From: Melastoma dodecandrum
Lineage: Eukaryota; Streptophyta; Magnoliopsida; Myrtales; Melastomataceae
Direction: 5' to 3'
Length of the DNA: 64,000 bases
Assembly: GCA_029817715.1 (NCBI GenBank)
Contig: JARUPY010000049.1
Span: 827,383-891,382 of the forward strand
The translations under genes and the position numbers were made by a program. The notes under the pieces are model-generated. The model was not told the DNA's origin and did not search any database. It saw nothing but the letters and a program-made list of their open reading frames with translations. Shown piece after piece: positions 36,311-47,608 of the stretch (its first letter is position 1; each line of letters begins with the position of its first letter).

Positions 36311-37882
36311 TCAGGCAGCTGCAGGCATGTCCTTGAGCCAAGCATCGAGTGGCTTCCCAATCGAGTACACGATGAACCCTATCTCCCGCAGCTTCTGCAT
36401 GTCCACGACGTTCCTCCCGTCGAACACGAATGCGGGCTTCTGCATGTTGTCGTATATCTTCTTGAAGTCGAGGGTCTTGAACTCGTCCCATTCTGTCAGG
36501 ATGCATAGGCCGTGAGCGTCCTTGGTCGCCTCGTACGCGTTCCAGACCACGGTTACCTGCTTCACGGTGGTTGGGCTCATCGGCTGGAGATGCACCGGGT
36601 GGTCCCAGTCGAATTTCTTCATTGTGAGCTCTCGACGCCCTAAGCCCTAAAGGAAGCCGAAGAAAGTAATTGCGTAAAGAAAGGCGCCCGGACTTTTGTT
36701 TATGAAAGATTAACCGGGCAAGCACGTGATTTCATACCTTGAGTGTAGTGTGTGCCATTCCCTCTGGATCTGATCCTCGGTGACCTGCGGGTCATAGATG
36801 CTTAGCATGGCCTTGTCGCCCAGAAGCCCCTTGCAGACGTCGATGGCCGGGGTCTCCCTCGTATCCCCTGTGTCTTTCTTGAACGCGAATCCGAGGATGG
36901 CGATCTTCTTGTTGGACACGGTGTTGAACATGGACGAGACGACCCGGTTCACGAATCGATTCTTCTGGTAGTCGTTGATTTTGATGACCTGTTTCCAGTA
37001 CTCAGCAACCTCGGGCAGACCGTTGCACTCGCAGATGTAGACGAGATTGAGGATATCTTTCTGGAAGCAGGATCCGCCGAACCCGACACTAGCGTTCAGG
37101 AACTTGGGTCCGATCCTCGTGTCCTTGCCTACGGCATAAGAAACCTGAGTCACGTCGGCACCAGTATTCTCGCAAAGAGCCGACATTGCATTGACAGAGG
37201 AGATCCTCTGGGCCAAGAAGGCATTTGCGGCCAACTTTGACAGCTCGGCTGACCACAGATTGGTCGTCAGGATACGATCTTCGGGAACCCAATGTGCGTA
37301 CACTGCCTTCAGGGTTTCAATTGCTTTCTGGCCTTCAGGGGTTTCCCTACCACCGATCAGGACACGATCCGGCTTGAAAAGATCATCAATCGCAGTCCCC
37401 TCTGCGAGAAACTCAGGGTTCGAGAGGATTTGGAACTTGATCCCCTTGCTATTGTGGGTCAGGATTTTCTCTATGGCCTCGGCTGTCTTAACTGGGACAG
37501 TTGACTTCTCCACGACGATTTTATCCGATTTCGAGACATCAGCAATCATCCGAGCTGCACTCTCCCAGTACGTCAGATCTGCAGCCTTGCCAGCACCGAG
37601 ACCTCTGGTTTTCGTCGGGGTGTTGACCGAGACAAACACAATATCGGCCTCCGAGACGTGTTTCTCCACTTCAGTGCTGAAGAAAAGGTTCCTGCCTCGG
37701 CACTGCTTCACTACTCCATCAAGACCCGGCTCGTAGATCGGTAGCTGGTCACTGTTCCAGGCATTGATACGTGCAACAGAGATATCGACGACGGCTACCT
37801 CGATCGATGGGCACTTGAGGGCAATCACAGCCATCGTTGGGCCACCAACATACCCAGCACCAATGCAACATATCTTCACCAT
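36311..37882 (-). CDS. UGD: UDP-glucose 6-dehydrogenase, coding sequence interrupted by a 129-bp insert
   Basis: UGD oxidises UDP-glucose to UDP-glucuronate with two NAD+, feeding pectin and hemicellulose synthesis in the cytosol. Residues 1-375 (37882 to 36758) include the Rossmann motif [43 protein letters not shown] and the catalytic loop [10 protein letters not shown] with the active Cys. The C-terminal 105 residues (36628 to 36311) start [12 protein letters not shown] and end LKDMPAAA. Removing 36629-36757 restores exactly 480 residues, the normal plant length, so the insert is clean. It contains an in-frame stop and is not bounded by GT-AG. An intron-like GTATGA...TTTAG segment (36737 to 36647) lies within it, but removing only that leaves 38 bases and a frameshift. 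Plant UGD coding regions are normally intronless. Confidence 0.88.
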
Positions 37883-39520
37883 CTTCTTCCTTGACTAGTC
37901 TACGATCTACCACCCAAAAAAAAACACCGGATTCCTCCGCCTTGAGATGTGAACACTCAATTCGCAACTATCAATATCACAGATCTCTCAGGGATTAACC
38001 AAGCACACATTCCGCGATCAAAGACACTCAACCTAACAATCCTAGCTCTGCCGCTGAACTGCATATACTCTCGACAGAGCAGCTCGAACTAATTCCTCGC
38101 AAGAACAAACCAGGATTGCATCAACTAGTAGTAGTGCCGACTGAAACTGAAACAATCTCAGCTTCCGGCCACATCCGTGGTGGACGAAAAACGGAACACG
38201 CGCCGACGACCCGAAGCACAATCAAGATCATCAACCCAGCAAAGCTTAAAATAAGGAGGCATTACAAAACCGGATCGCGGAAGAACAACCCGAAAGATCT
38301 CAGGCGAATCGCCGCCTAATCCACGCAGATCAAGCGATTTCAGAAGCACAAAACGCGGCAAAGACCCGAACATTTCAAAAGTCAAGACAATCCCCCAATC
38401 CCAAAAAAAGCAAGAGAAACCAGATCCTCTAAAAAGAAGAAGAGGAAGAGGAACAAGAACAACAATTCGGGATGAATGATGACAAACTGGGCTTTTTACC
38501 TCAGAATGGTTTGTTGGGGGGGAGAAAGGGTCAGATCCAGATCCCGAGATGGAGGAAATTGTTGCGATAAGAAGGCGACGACCAGAAATGGTAGTGGTAG
38601 TAGCGAGGACGAGGAGTGGCCTTAAATAAATATTCGGATTTTGATTTTTATTCCAACTCTGATCAACTTGTCTGGGGGAGAAGAAGGATCTTCTCCTTCC
38701 TCCTCAGTTTAGTCCGGATCTGTAATAAAAGCTTCGTAGCAACATTTCTTAAAGCACAAATTAATACACTAATCCTTTGTATGTCTTTCCTTTGGGGAAA
38801 ATTTGAATCCATTTGGCAAACTCCTCCTGCTCATTTACCTTTCGTATCAAGTCAGGACATGTCCAACTGCATGGAAAAATCTTTCGCCAAATAAACAAGA
38901 GTTTGGACATTCTCCAAGTAACTGAGATGGGTGACCATCAGAAAAGTTCGTGGCAACTTCATGAAATTGAGTTTGGACCAGAAGGTAGGAGGAGGTAGTA
39001 CCCTTTTAAAATTCATTGACCGGTCCTCAGCCGAACGACCCACCAACCTCAAGTATAGCGAGGTTTAGGACCATGGAAATTATAATTATGATTATGATTA
39101 TTTCAAATCACATCTCTGATGATGTGCCATTAATACTCAAAATCTATTGTATCCATTTAAACCTAAAACCCCTTCATGGGCCGGCCCGGTTCGAGCGGGC
39201 CCATAAAAATATCGGTTCATTTTGATTCTTGAAAATTGAGGGCCCAACTGGACGGGCCCTTGTTCGGACAGAACCCGAACGTAACGGAAGATGATATTAA
39301 TATTCAAATTATGTTATCCAGCCCAGCGACGTTACGATTTTACCCTTTTAATTGAAGAACTAGCCGTTATCAACCAGAGCGTCCTGCCCTCCAAAACCCC
39401 TCCCTCGCCCCAGCCGTTCTTTCATTCATCTCCCTTCTGAATTTGATCCTGACTATCATCTCGATACGCTTTTTCCCGGTTGCTTCTCGCGAATTGCCCG
39501 AAACCCACTGGTGCTCTCGA
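37883..39520. promoter_or_regulatory. UGD leader with probable 5'UTR intron; divergent promoters of UGD and the TPX2-like gene
   Basis: A CTGAG|GTAAAAAG donor-like site on the minus strand at about 38497-38506, and pyrimidine-rich DNA just before the UGD start, suggest a 5'UTR intron of about 0.6 kb, as known for Arabidopsis UGD genes. A TATA-like ATATTTATTTAAG (minus strand) is at about 38622-38634. Toward the TPX2-like gene lie GGGCCC/GGCCCA elements at about 39177-39260. No other gene was seen. Confidence 0.5.
39281..39420 (+). promoter_or_regulatory. AACGG (MSA-core) cluster upstream of the TPX2-like gene
   Basis: Three AACGG cores occur within about 135 bp: GTAACGGAAG at about 39281 on the plus strand, and AGCCGTTATC (about 39362) and AGCCGTTCTT (about 39413) as reverse complements. 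AACGG is the core of the mitosis-specific activator element bound by three-repeat MYB factors. Clustering upstream of a TPX2-family gene suggests G2/M expression; this is an inference. Confidence 0.45.
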
Positions 39521-41891
39521 ATGGAGGCGGCGTCTGGACTCGTGGCCGCGACATCCACCCCTTCGAAGGAACAAATCAAGGGGCAGTCGCGTTTGAAGAA
39601 TTACCAAGAAAGCCCCGCTGCTTCTGAGAACAAGAACCCTAACCTCCGTCACCCTGGTATGAGCCCGAATGAGAAGGGGATTGGATCTCCCGTTGACGGA
39701 TCGGCGAAGTCGAGGAAGTCGGCTCCCAGGAACCCTGGCTTGTCTGGTAAGGGTAACTTCACGGCGAGGAGTCGGATTAGGGAAAGGAAGTTCATTGTTG
39801 TTAAGAAGAATTCGAGGAAGGAAGGAGAGGGGACGAAGGTGGCGTGCTCCAAGTGTAGGGACGTGAGGAAGTGCCTCTGTGTGGCTTACGAGAATCTGAG
39901 GGCTTCGCAGGAGGATTTTTTCAAGATTAAGGATGTGGCGGGTGGTACAGAGGAGCCTGTATCGGGGCATATCGAGGACGTCGAGGGAGAGGATATTGAG
40001 AAGAGTCTGATGATGCATGATCTCGGAAACGATGTAGGGGCTGGGCAGGAGGATGGGGTTGTGGTTCCTGAGTGCTGTGTGTCCGGAGAGATCGATGAGG
40101 AGAACAGGGTTTCAACGATCAAGAGGAGGAGGGATAAGTTGATGGAGGCAGCTAGGAATAGTATCCCCGATGAAGGCAGGGTGATGCACTTGGTTAAGGC
40201 TTTCGAGAAGCTTCGGACTCTATGTGATCCAAGGGAGAACGATAATGCAGACAAGAAGGTGGTGAACTGGGCTTTGCCTGGATTGCTGCCTCCTAAGGAA
40301 TCACTGGAAAGCAAGGAATCATTGCCCTCGATTTCTCATTCCAATCTGGTATTGACAGCAGAGAATTTGGGATTGGATCCCCGAGCTTCACTCTCATCAT
40401 CATGGGATAGGTACATTAGTGAACTGAAGTCAATTTATGCTAGCTTATATGGTCTCATCTGATTGAGTTTGGACTTACTTGTCATAAGCTGCAGTGAATC
40501 TTGCAGGACATCGGTTGGTGGTCGAAGAAGCCGTAGAACTGTGAGGACACTTTCTTTTAAATTGACTAGTACGCTTAAGTCCTTGGTTGAATGTGATAAA
40601 TGAATTGATGTTACTTGATATTGGACTCACAGAGCTTAGAGTCTCGCGCAACGACGGGAGGTGGTAGGAGATTGAAGAAGAAGCAACACCAAAGGATGAC
40701 TAGCCAAAAACCATTTCAGCTGAGAACTGAGGTGAAGGAGCAAAGCTTTCGTTCTAATTTTGCTACATTGTCTGGATACTGCGTTGGTATAGTTGAACTA
40801 TGTTCTGATGACTGAATGCATTGTTGTTGACATCCTTTTATGTCTCGTCCATTAGAATGTCAGGATGGACTAGCGTGGATCTTGGCCTGTGTCTTCTTGA
40901 TAAGTCCAGTATTTGGTGTTGAATTTCGGAAAACACTTTATTGTGATGGTGTTTTGTGCGTTTAGCAAAGGGGGAGACTCAAGGAGGAAGAGCTTGTGAA
41001 GAAGATACAGGAGATGATGCTCGAGGAAGAGAGACGGCGGATACCAATTGCGCAGGGTCTGCCATGGACAACTGACGAACCCGAGGTGAGAAATCAACAC
41101 AAAAACCAAGATGGTGTTAAGCAGTATTCAGTTTCATGGGGCTGATTTTGGTGGTTTTGTTCATGCTGTAGTGCCTGGTAAAGCCTGCCGTCAAGGAGAA
41201 TACCCGGCCTCTCGATTTGAGGCTGCATACTGATATAAGAGCATTGGAGCGCGTCGAATTCGATCAACAGGTGAGCAGCAATCATTAAAGGAGCGATCAA
41301 ATGTCACTTTGATGTTCTTTTTTATTTTTCCTTTTCTTTTCATTACTCTCAGGATGTTCTTTTTTATTTTTCCTTTTCTTTTCATTACTCTCAGGTGGCA
41401 GCAAAGCTGAGTCTGCTCGAGCAGTACAAGGCCGAGAAGGAGAGGCAGCAAAAGGTATATGAGACCGACAACCCTTTTAAGGTTACGTCGAGATTCCACG
41501 ACGATCTGTTTGATTAGGATCTCTCTTTTTTCAGCTGGAGGAAGAGGAGGAAATAAAGAGGCTGAGGAAGGAACTCGTCCCGAAGGCTCAACCCATGCCG
41601 TACTTTGACAGGCCCTTCATCCCCAGGAGGTAGGTAGTAAGAATCTCCATCTATCTACATCTAGTGGCTCCATGAACACGGGGGATATAAACTACTCAGT
41701 TCAAACTACAAAGTTCCGCGAGAGAGGAGGGCGTGTTCCTGATCCGGGAATTCTCTGTTTCAATTTCTACTTCCAGGTCCACCAAGAACCCAACAATCCC
41801 GAGGGAGCCCAGGTTTCACATCCCTCAGCATAAGAAGATAAAGTCTTGCCTCTCGTGGAATGACATGAGCCAGTACAGTTTCCAGCTCTGA
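39521..41891 (+). CDS. TPX2-family microtubule-associated protein (At5g15510-like)
   Basis: Eight exons (39521-40410, 40507-40540, 40633-40731, 40966-41085, 41172-41270, 41395-41454, 41535-41629, 41777-41891) give 503 residues in frame. The N-terminal half is basic, Ser/Lys-rich and disordered, with a small Cys cluster (ACSKCRDVRKCLCVAYE) and DKLMEAARNSIPDEGRVMHLVKAF. The C-terminal half matches the plant TPX2 C-terminal region: PFQLRTEQRGRLKEEELVKK, IPIAQGLPWTTDEPECLVKP, LDLRLHTDIRALERVEFD, a coiled-coil KLSLLEQYKAEKERQQKLEEE and RLRKELVPKAQPMPYFDRPF. Such proteins bind microtubules and act in spindle or cortical arrays. Intron 5 ends in a 42-bp tandem duplication that doubles the acceptor. 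Counterpart At5g15510 is recalled from the same syntenic block. Confidence 0.9.
41311..41394 (+). repeat. Perfect 42-bp tandem duplication duplicating a splice acceptor
   Basis: GATGTTC...ACTCTCAG occurs twice, back to back, at 41311-41352 and 41353-41394, with no mismatches. Each copy ends in a full polypyrimidine tract and CAG acceptor of intron 5 of the TPX2-like gene. Use of the upstream acceptor would insert 14 codons with no stop, between residues 414 and 415. Confidence 0.95.
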
Positions 41892-44805
41892 CCAAATAAA
41901 AATCCCTGTACATTCCACAGACATGATGATGTAGTTGATCTCCTTGATCTCGGTCCAGTTCCTAAATTGTCTCCGGGGCACCACCTTGCCACCGCCGGTC
42001 GGACCGGCTAACATTCCGAGAGGGGGCGCGGGGAGAAAGAGAACATGGGGGAAAAAGATGAGACGTCCCTGTTCATCTCACGTCCTGTTTTTCATGTTGT
42101 GCTTGTGCATGCACACAACATGTGGGGGCTTCGTGTCCCCCTCCCCGAAATTCGATGTCCCTTTTGCTTTATTTCGCTATAACACATTCTTTAAAAAAAA
42201 AATATTTTGGAGTTTCTGACGACAGAGAAACAAAAGGAATAAAGCGTTCGGGGATTGTTTTTTCTATTCTATTTTATTTTGTTTTTTTTTTTCCTTCTGA
42301 AATGGGAACGTCGTCGTCTTGTGAATGTCATGATAGAATTTATGTGTCCCAAAGAAACAAAAACAAAGAAAAACTGGGGTCGATTGGTATGTTTCATGGA
42401 TCGGTTGTCGGAATAGGAAGCCCGGAAAAGCAACCCAAAAAAGGAGAAGAAATCCCATTTGGACATCCACCTCAACATGTTAATTCTGTCCATCATCATG
42501 TTCAAATCTCGTGGTAAAGTAAAACAACTGAGACAATTTCGACCGACGCCCCAATAATGACATCGACTTAATCTCTATATACCACCCACGTTTGTCGACA
42601 TGGAAATGAGATGGGGATGGTACGATATTTTTCTTAATCAAATGGCAAAGGCTGAAAAGGGTCGTGTGATGCTTTAAGATAATGGGAGGGTGTGAGGTAC
42701 TCTTTCTTTGTCTTCCCCACATGTGGGAAGAGTGGATATTTTGTTAGTGATCATGAGATTTGATGCTATTTCTGGAGAAGATTGGATTGTCTTACGATGG
42801 AGTGATGACACACAAACACACCCACAAACAGTGTGATGAAATGGGGTAGAGAGAATGAGATCGCACAACTCCCTTAACCTCTTGGATGCATTACAACTCT
42901 TAAATAACTTTGGGGGGGAGATGCAGGGAATGTGGTGAACATGATGCCGCATCAGCACAGCACCCACTTGTCTCCCAAAGAACACTTTCTTTTCACATGC
43001 ACTGCTCCCTCCACCTCGCTACCTTCCAAAATAACATCATCTCCCCTCTCCTCCTCCTCAGAACTCGACCATGACGACCATTTCTTTCTGAACAACTTGG
43101 AAATTTCTTCCCCCCTTAAAAGAGAAATAATAATAAATGAGAAAATAAAAGGGAACAGGCAAATGCCATGTGCTTGCTTGCCCTCCTCCCATGTGCTTGC
43201 ACTCCAAACTAGTCTTTCTTCCTTTCTCCACTCATTGGACTCTCTCCCTCTCTTCCCCTCCTCTTCTACCCCTGCAATGAAATAAGATAACATGCACTAA
43301 AGTTTGTCAAGACCAACGAATCGAGAATCATAATTCGAAAATATTTGACTCATTGTCCCTCTGTCACATTCACATGCCATTGCCACCCCCCTTTCTTCTT
43401 CTTCTTTTTCAAACTTTCACTTAGAGTGGACCGACTTCCCTTTTTTTTTTGGGTACGTGCCATTGTTATATTAAAAGGGGTTTCAGTTAATTTACGAAAA
43501 AAGTAAATAAATAATAAACAATCAAAGTTTTACCGAGATGTTTTTTTTTTTTGGTGGTGGGGGGGTAGTCGGTCAATGGAATGCATGTGATGAAAATTTT
43601 ATCGAGATGCATGTGAGCCCCAATTTCCAAACTCCCCCCACATGAGAGAAAGGGGGAAAAGATAAATCAATTTTGTGGTCCATGGAAAGAAAAATGAATA
43701 TAAAAGCACAGAAAAAACATCAAGCAAAGCTCCTCCAATGTATATAATAATGAATGGGACGGCTCATCCTTAGGCGGCATGTGTGTGTAATATGTAGGTT
43801 TGTATGTATGTGGCTGCATCCAAAATTTCCTTCCCTCTAGAACGAATCTCGAGATATCTACATTTTATATTAAATAATATTGGGGGGAATATATTTCGTT
43901 TCCGTACAATCAACCGGATGGATCACATTCACATGTGACAGTACAGATGGCAGAGACAGAGGCAGAGGGCAGGCATGCCTCGGGGCAAAAGCTTTTATCA
44001 CTTACGAAATTTCTCAATAAAATTTCTACTATTTTGGGAAGACTAATCCCATGTATACGGCACGCCGTTCATGGCCACCATTATTATCATTTGAATTGGA
44101 TTATCTCGATTTCCTCTGGTTTACGTGGTCACATCTCAAGACACACAACACAACACAACACCACACAACACATGCTTATCTATCTATCTATCTATCTTAA
44201 CTACTCGGTTTTCTGGTGGCCAAAGTTAATTTGTTTTAATTTCCTTTCCTGAAATAAGGGATTATTGGCACAACATATTTTATGGAAAAACATGTCTTAT
44301 AAAAAAAAAATCAAGGTCCGACGAACACAAGGTATCAAAATTGTTAGCTTCATTTATTGTTATAAATATCTTATCCATGTATAAAAGAACAGCTTGTTAT
44401 TTTATTTAACGTCATCTTATTATGTCCAGTCCTTTTTTATAATATATATATATTAAAAAATCCTATAATCGAAACTACTTAAAGAAATCGATAAAACTTT
44501 CATCCAAATCGGAAGTCAACGTGCTACATTCCCTAATAAATCAATTACATCTGTACTTGTTTTACTTCATATTTTGATGAGGAAAATTTAGAGTTTAGTG
44601 CGATCCAAGGGCGAGGCGATATTTCTTACGAAGACCAACACGTGGTGGCATTTCCGTGAATAACCCCGGACCGCGATGGCAAATGTATTAGCCAGACATT
44701 TCATAAACCCCAGCCTTATGATATGTACATATAAATTTTTTTTTATTGCTTCCCCCATTTTTTGTTTTGTGCAATCAGGGGCTCAACACCGCCGCCCTAC
44801 CGTCG
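41892..44805. other. 2.9 kb intergenic, AT-rich; promoter of the bHLH gene
   Basis: TPX2-like 3' flank and then AT-rich DNA with homopolymer runs (poly-T/A at about 42191-42203, 42281-42292, 43441-43450, 43542-43554), an (ACAAC)n stretch at about 44142-44170 and a (TATC)n microsatellite at about 44178-44196. No coding exon was recognised. A GCAATCAG acceptor-like site at about 44771-44778 may end a leader intron of the bHLH gene. Confidence 0.35.
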
Positions 44806-45153
44806 ATGGCGGACGTTCGGTGCACGAAGGCCATCAAGTCCCGTGCGTGGGCCGACATTCGGAGGAGGAGGAGGAGGAATAGGTCCATGAGGACGAGGAC
44901 GGGGGAGAAGAAGCCGCAGCGCTGCCACCAGGAGGTCTCCAAGAAGCTCGAGGCGCTCAAGAGCCTAATCCCGTCCGCCACGGGGGGATGCGAGGAGACG
45001 TCGGGGGACGGGGCAGGGGCAGTGGACGCGGAAGAGCTGTTCAGGGAGACGGCGGAGTACATCCTCCGGCTCAAGGCTCGGGTAGTTGTGCTCCAGAGCC
45101 TGATCCGAATTTACGGCTCTGCGGATCAGGCCGATGGAGACAATGCCGCATGA
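44806..45153 (+). CDS. Atypical (non-DNA-binding) bHLH protein, UPBEAT1-like
   Basis: A single exon encodes 115 residues. After an Arg-rich N-terminal segment (IRRRRRRNRSMRTR) comes an HLH region: helix 1 VSKKLEALKSLIPS, an Ala/Gly-rich loop, and helix 2 EELFRETAEYILRLKARVVVLQSLI. The basic region lacks the H-E-R residues needed for E-box binding, placing it among the atypical plant HLH proteins. The LFRETAEYIL-L-x-KVxVxQ pattern is closest to UPBEAT1 (bHLH151), a regulator of peroxidases and root meristem size; IBH1-like proteins are the alternative. The start was chosen at MADVRCTKAIK because the longer upstream frame begins before an AG acceptor-like site and looks non-coding. Confidence 0.8.
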   Translation: MADVRCTKAIKSRAWADIRRRRRRNRSMRTRTGEKKPQRCHQEVSKKLEALKSLIPSATGGCEETSGDGAGAVDAEELFRETAEYILRLKARVVVLQSLIRIYGSADQADGDNAA

Positions 45154-45384
45154 TGCGGAAACTGCTCGACACAGAACGGCTCTTTGACGCCGGGGTACGA
45201 CTCTCTTCGCACCGAAATTATTCGACAACTTCAGGTCGGGTCGATCCGAGTTGGCCGTCTCCGGCTCCGGCGTGTGTGGTAGCCGGAGGATTTCTCGTAT
45301 TGTAAGGAATTGTATGGTTTTTTTTAAAAAAAAAAAAGAAAAAGAAGAGGAGGAGGATGAAATTTGATATATTTCATAAGTAAC

Positions 45385-45421
<37 letters not shown>
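45385..45421 (+). repeat. (ATT)n microsatellite
   Basis: About twelve uninterrupted TTA/ATT units downstream of the bHLH gene. Confidence 0.9.
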
Positions 45422-45422
<1 letters not shown>

Positions 45423-46585
45423 TATATCATTAGCTTCCCATATTTATGGACGATTTAATTAATTAAATTAAAATTTTAGATTCCGGATCTAATCAACTTC
45501 CCTTTTTTCCTCAGAGTCATTTTTTATTTATTTCCTCAAAATTTGTTTTTATCTTACTTTATTTATCTATTTTTTCTTTTTATTTTTTTTTATTTCCGGG
45601 GGGCACAATGCACATGCCGGCCATAACAAAATGTGAATATTTATGCCAGGGGGGAATGAAAGGGGGGCCAACAACGCATGTGAGCTGGTTTCACGTGCCT
45701 GTCGTGTTTACACGTTTCGACACGGAGTCACGGCGTTTATTTATATTTTACTAAACCTCCATCAAATCGGTTCTAAATCCAAGGGCATGTCTGAATTATA
45801 TAAATCGCCACCGGGTGAGTTCAGTCAGGCCGTGTAAGAAATTATGTCCGATTCGTGTCGGCCAAAATATATCGTCCCGACACGAACGTGAACGTGAGGT
45901 GTTACGAGAGTCTCTCTCCTGGGGGGACAGACGAGGCGAGCAAGTGATTGGATGAAGAGGAGGGAAAACGACAACTCCATTTTTTAGGTCCCATGGATTG
46001 GCCGTCGTCACGTGCATGTGCCAGTCATTTTGTTTACCCTGTTGGGTCGGGGGTGGTGGACCTCTCGCGACTGAGCTGTGGGCAGTCCGGGTCATCCGGT
46101 CGTGGTAGGTAGTATTCGTCAAGACACACATGATGTCATGTCCATTTCCTGTGTATTCAGTCTAATATACGTTGGTGTTGGGTTCTTGATCGTTTTTAGG
46201 TTTGTCCTTTTTACTCGGTGGCAGCGCCTGTGAGGGAGACGTCTACAATATAGATGTGTCCCTGGTCCAGGACCCGGGCCCCCGTTTTCAGATCGGCGAG
46301 GCCACAACACGCAACTCATTTTACAGTCATTGTCCTGTTGGTTCGGCTCATCTATGATGTGTGGAAGAAATCGGGTTATGTTTATAAAATTTCATACCTG
46401 AGAAGACTCGCATAGATGAAATGGTGTTGGGTTGATTCGAGTTTTGCACGGATAGTTTTAAAAAATTTACGAAATATGATTTGTGTTTCGTGAAATACGG
46501 ATTTACCAACGTGGCCCCTAAATAAACCCCCTCGAGGAAAAAAACGAGACCCGCCCCTACGAGGCTGGTGCCATTCACATGAAGC

Positions 46586-46632
46586 CGCGTTTTGAAAACC
46601 CACGTTTATATAATACGGGTTTTCAAAACGCG
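46586..46632. repeat. Perfect 16-bp inverted repeat with 15-nt loop
   Basis: CGCGTTTTGAAAACCC at 46586-46601 is matched exactly by its reverse complement at 46617-46632, around an AT-rich 15-nt loop. It may be the end or centre of a small foldback element, or a palindromic protein-binding site. No flanking direct repeat was recognised. Confidence 0.8.
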
Positions 46633-47608
46633 CTTTTTAAAGGAAAATTCACCCCTCCAATTCTTATAATTTTTTTATGTCAATACTTAGACGGACTCGC
46701 TGTATAAATTGGGGTGGGTTTAACTAGATGAATAAGAGGTGGGTTTTGAAAAGCTGCCTCTTAATTAAATGAACAAGGGGCGGGTTTTATATTTAGATAA
46801 AAAGAAATCTTCTAACTTAGTTGATTAAAGTCTTTTTTATATATTTCTCATTTTTTTTTAAAACTAACCGATTTCATATTGAAATTATTTTAAAGACATT
46901 TTAGTGAGAATTTTTTGAAAATTTTTAAAATTTAATATGGAATTTTTTAAGTAAAAATGGAGTTCTAAAACAAGGCTGAAACATGATCGACTTTAAGAGA
47001 AATCATAACTTTCAAACTAAAATACAATCTTGATGTATAATATGCGTATATATATAAAGCTCTTAAAATTAGGATTCTTGAGAAAATACTCTTACAACCT
47101 AAAGGTGGCATGAAAGGATAAACGAATCAAAACAACCCATATGTGTCTGTCTTGAAACATTATCCAGCATGCAGATCACAAATGAAAATGATCAAAAGTA
47201 ATTTCAAATCTTAGTGAAATTAGCCTTAAAACTCACCGCAATCATGGTAAGAGAAGGAGGAATTTATACAACGTGTGGTTTCATTTGATCTTGACGTCGG
47301 AATTCCATGTGTGCACTCGGAACGAAGAATCTGTCCAGTCCTTGATCAGCTGTCTGAAACTTTGTCGTCGCTTTGGGCGTTTTGAGCCCCCTGCTGATGG
47401 TTTCGTGTTATCAGGAATGGGGGATACCTTCACACTCAAATAGAAGAGTTAGTCGGATGGAAGAACTCCCCGGAAGCCAAACGGCCGCGTGAAGGAAACA
47501 CGTGATTATGGTATTTTTCTCCGATGAATAATCAAGTCTCACCTGATAGAACTTTTAGATTAAACGGTAAAATTTACGGGTGGTATTGTTATTAGCTGTT
47601 GCATGAAA

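Larger units (their letters stand above)
45154..47608. other. 2.5 kb AT-rich intergenic DNA
   Basis: Contains an (ATT)n microsatellite at about 45385-45421 and a 16-bp perfect hairpin at 46586-46632 (listed separately). Further G/T-rich short motifs of the type GGGTTTTGAAAA at about 46740-46755 recall the hairpin arm. No coding exon recognised; the 3' end is the flank of the glycosyltransferase gene. Confidence 0.35.

Noticed and set aside
36159..36725. Long minus-strand frame overlapping the 3' part of UGD in another frame, rich in Arg and Gly
   Set aside because: It is a shadow of the UGD coding sequence in a shifted frame plus the (CTT)n repeat. It has no domain and no start context.
39422..40018. 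198-residue antisense frame opposite the TPX2-like first exon
   Set aside because: The plus strand has spliced, family-consistent coding sequence. The antisense frame is Arg/Leu/His-rich with no domain and is a by-product of codon bias.
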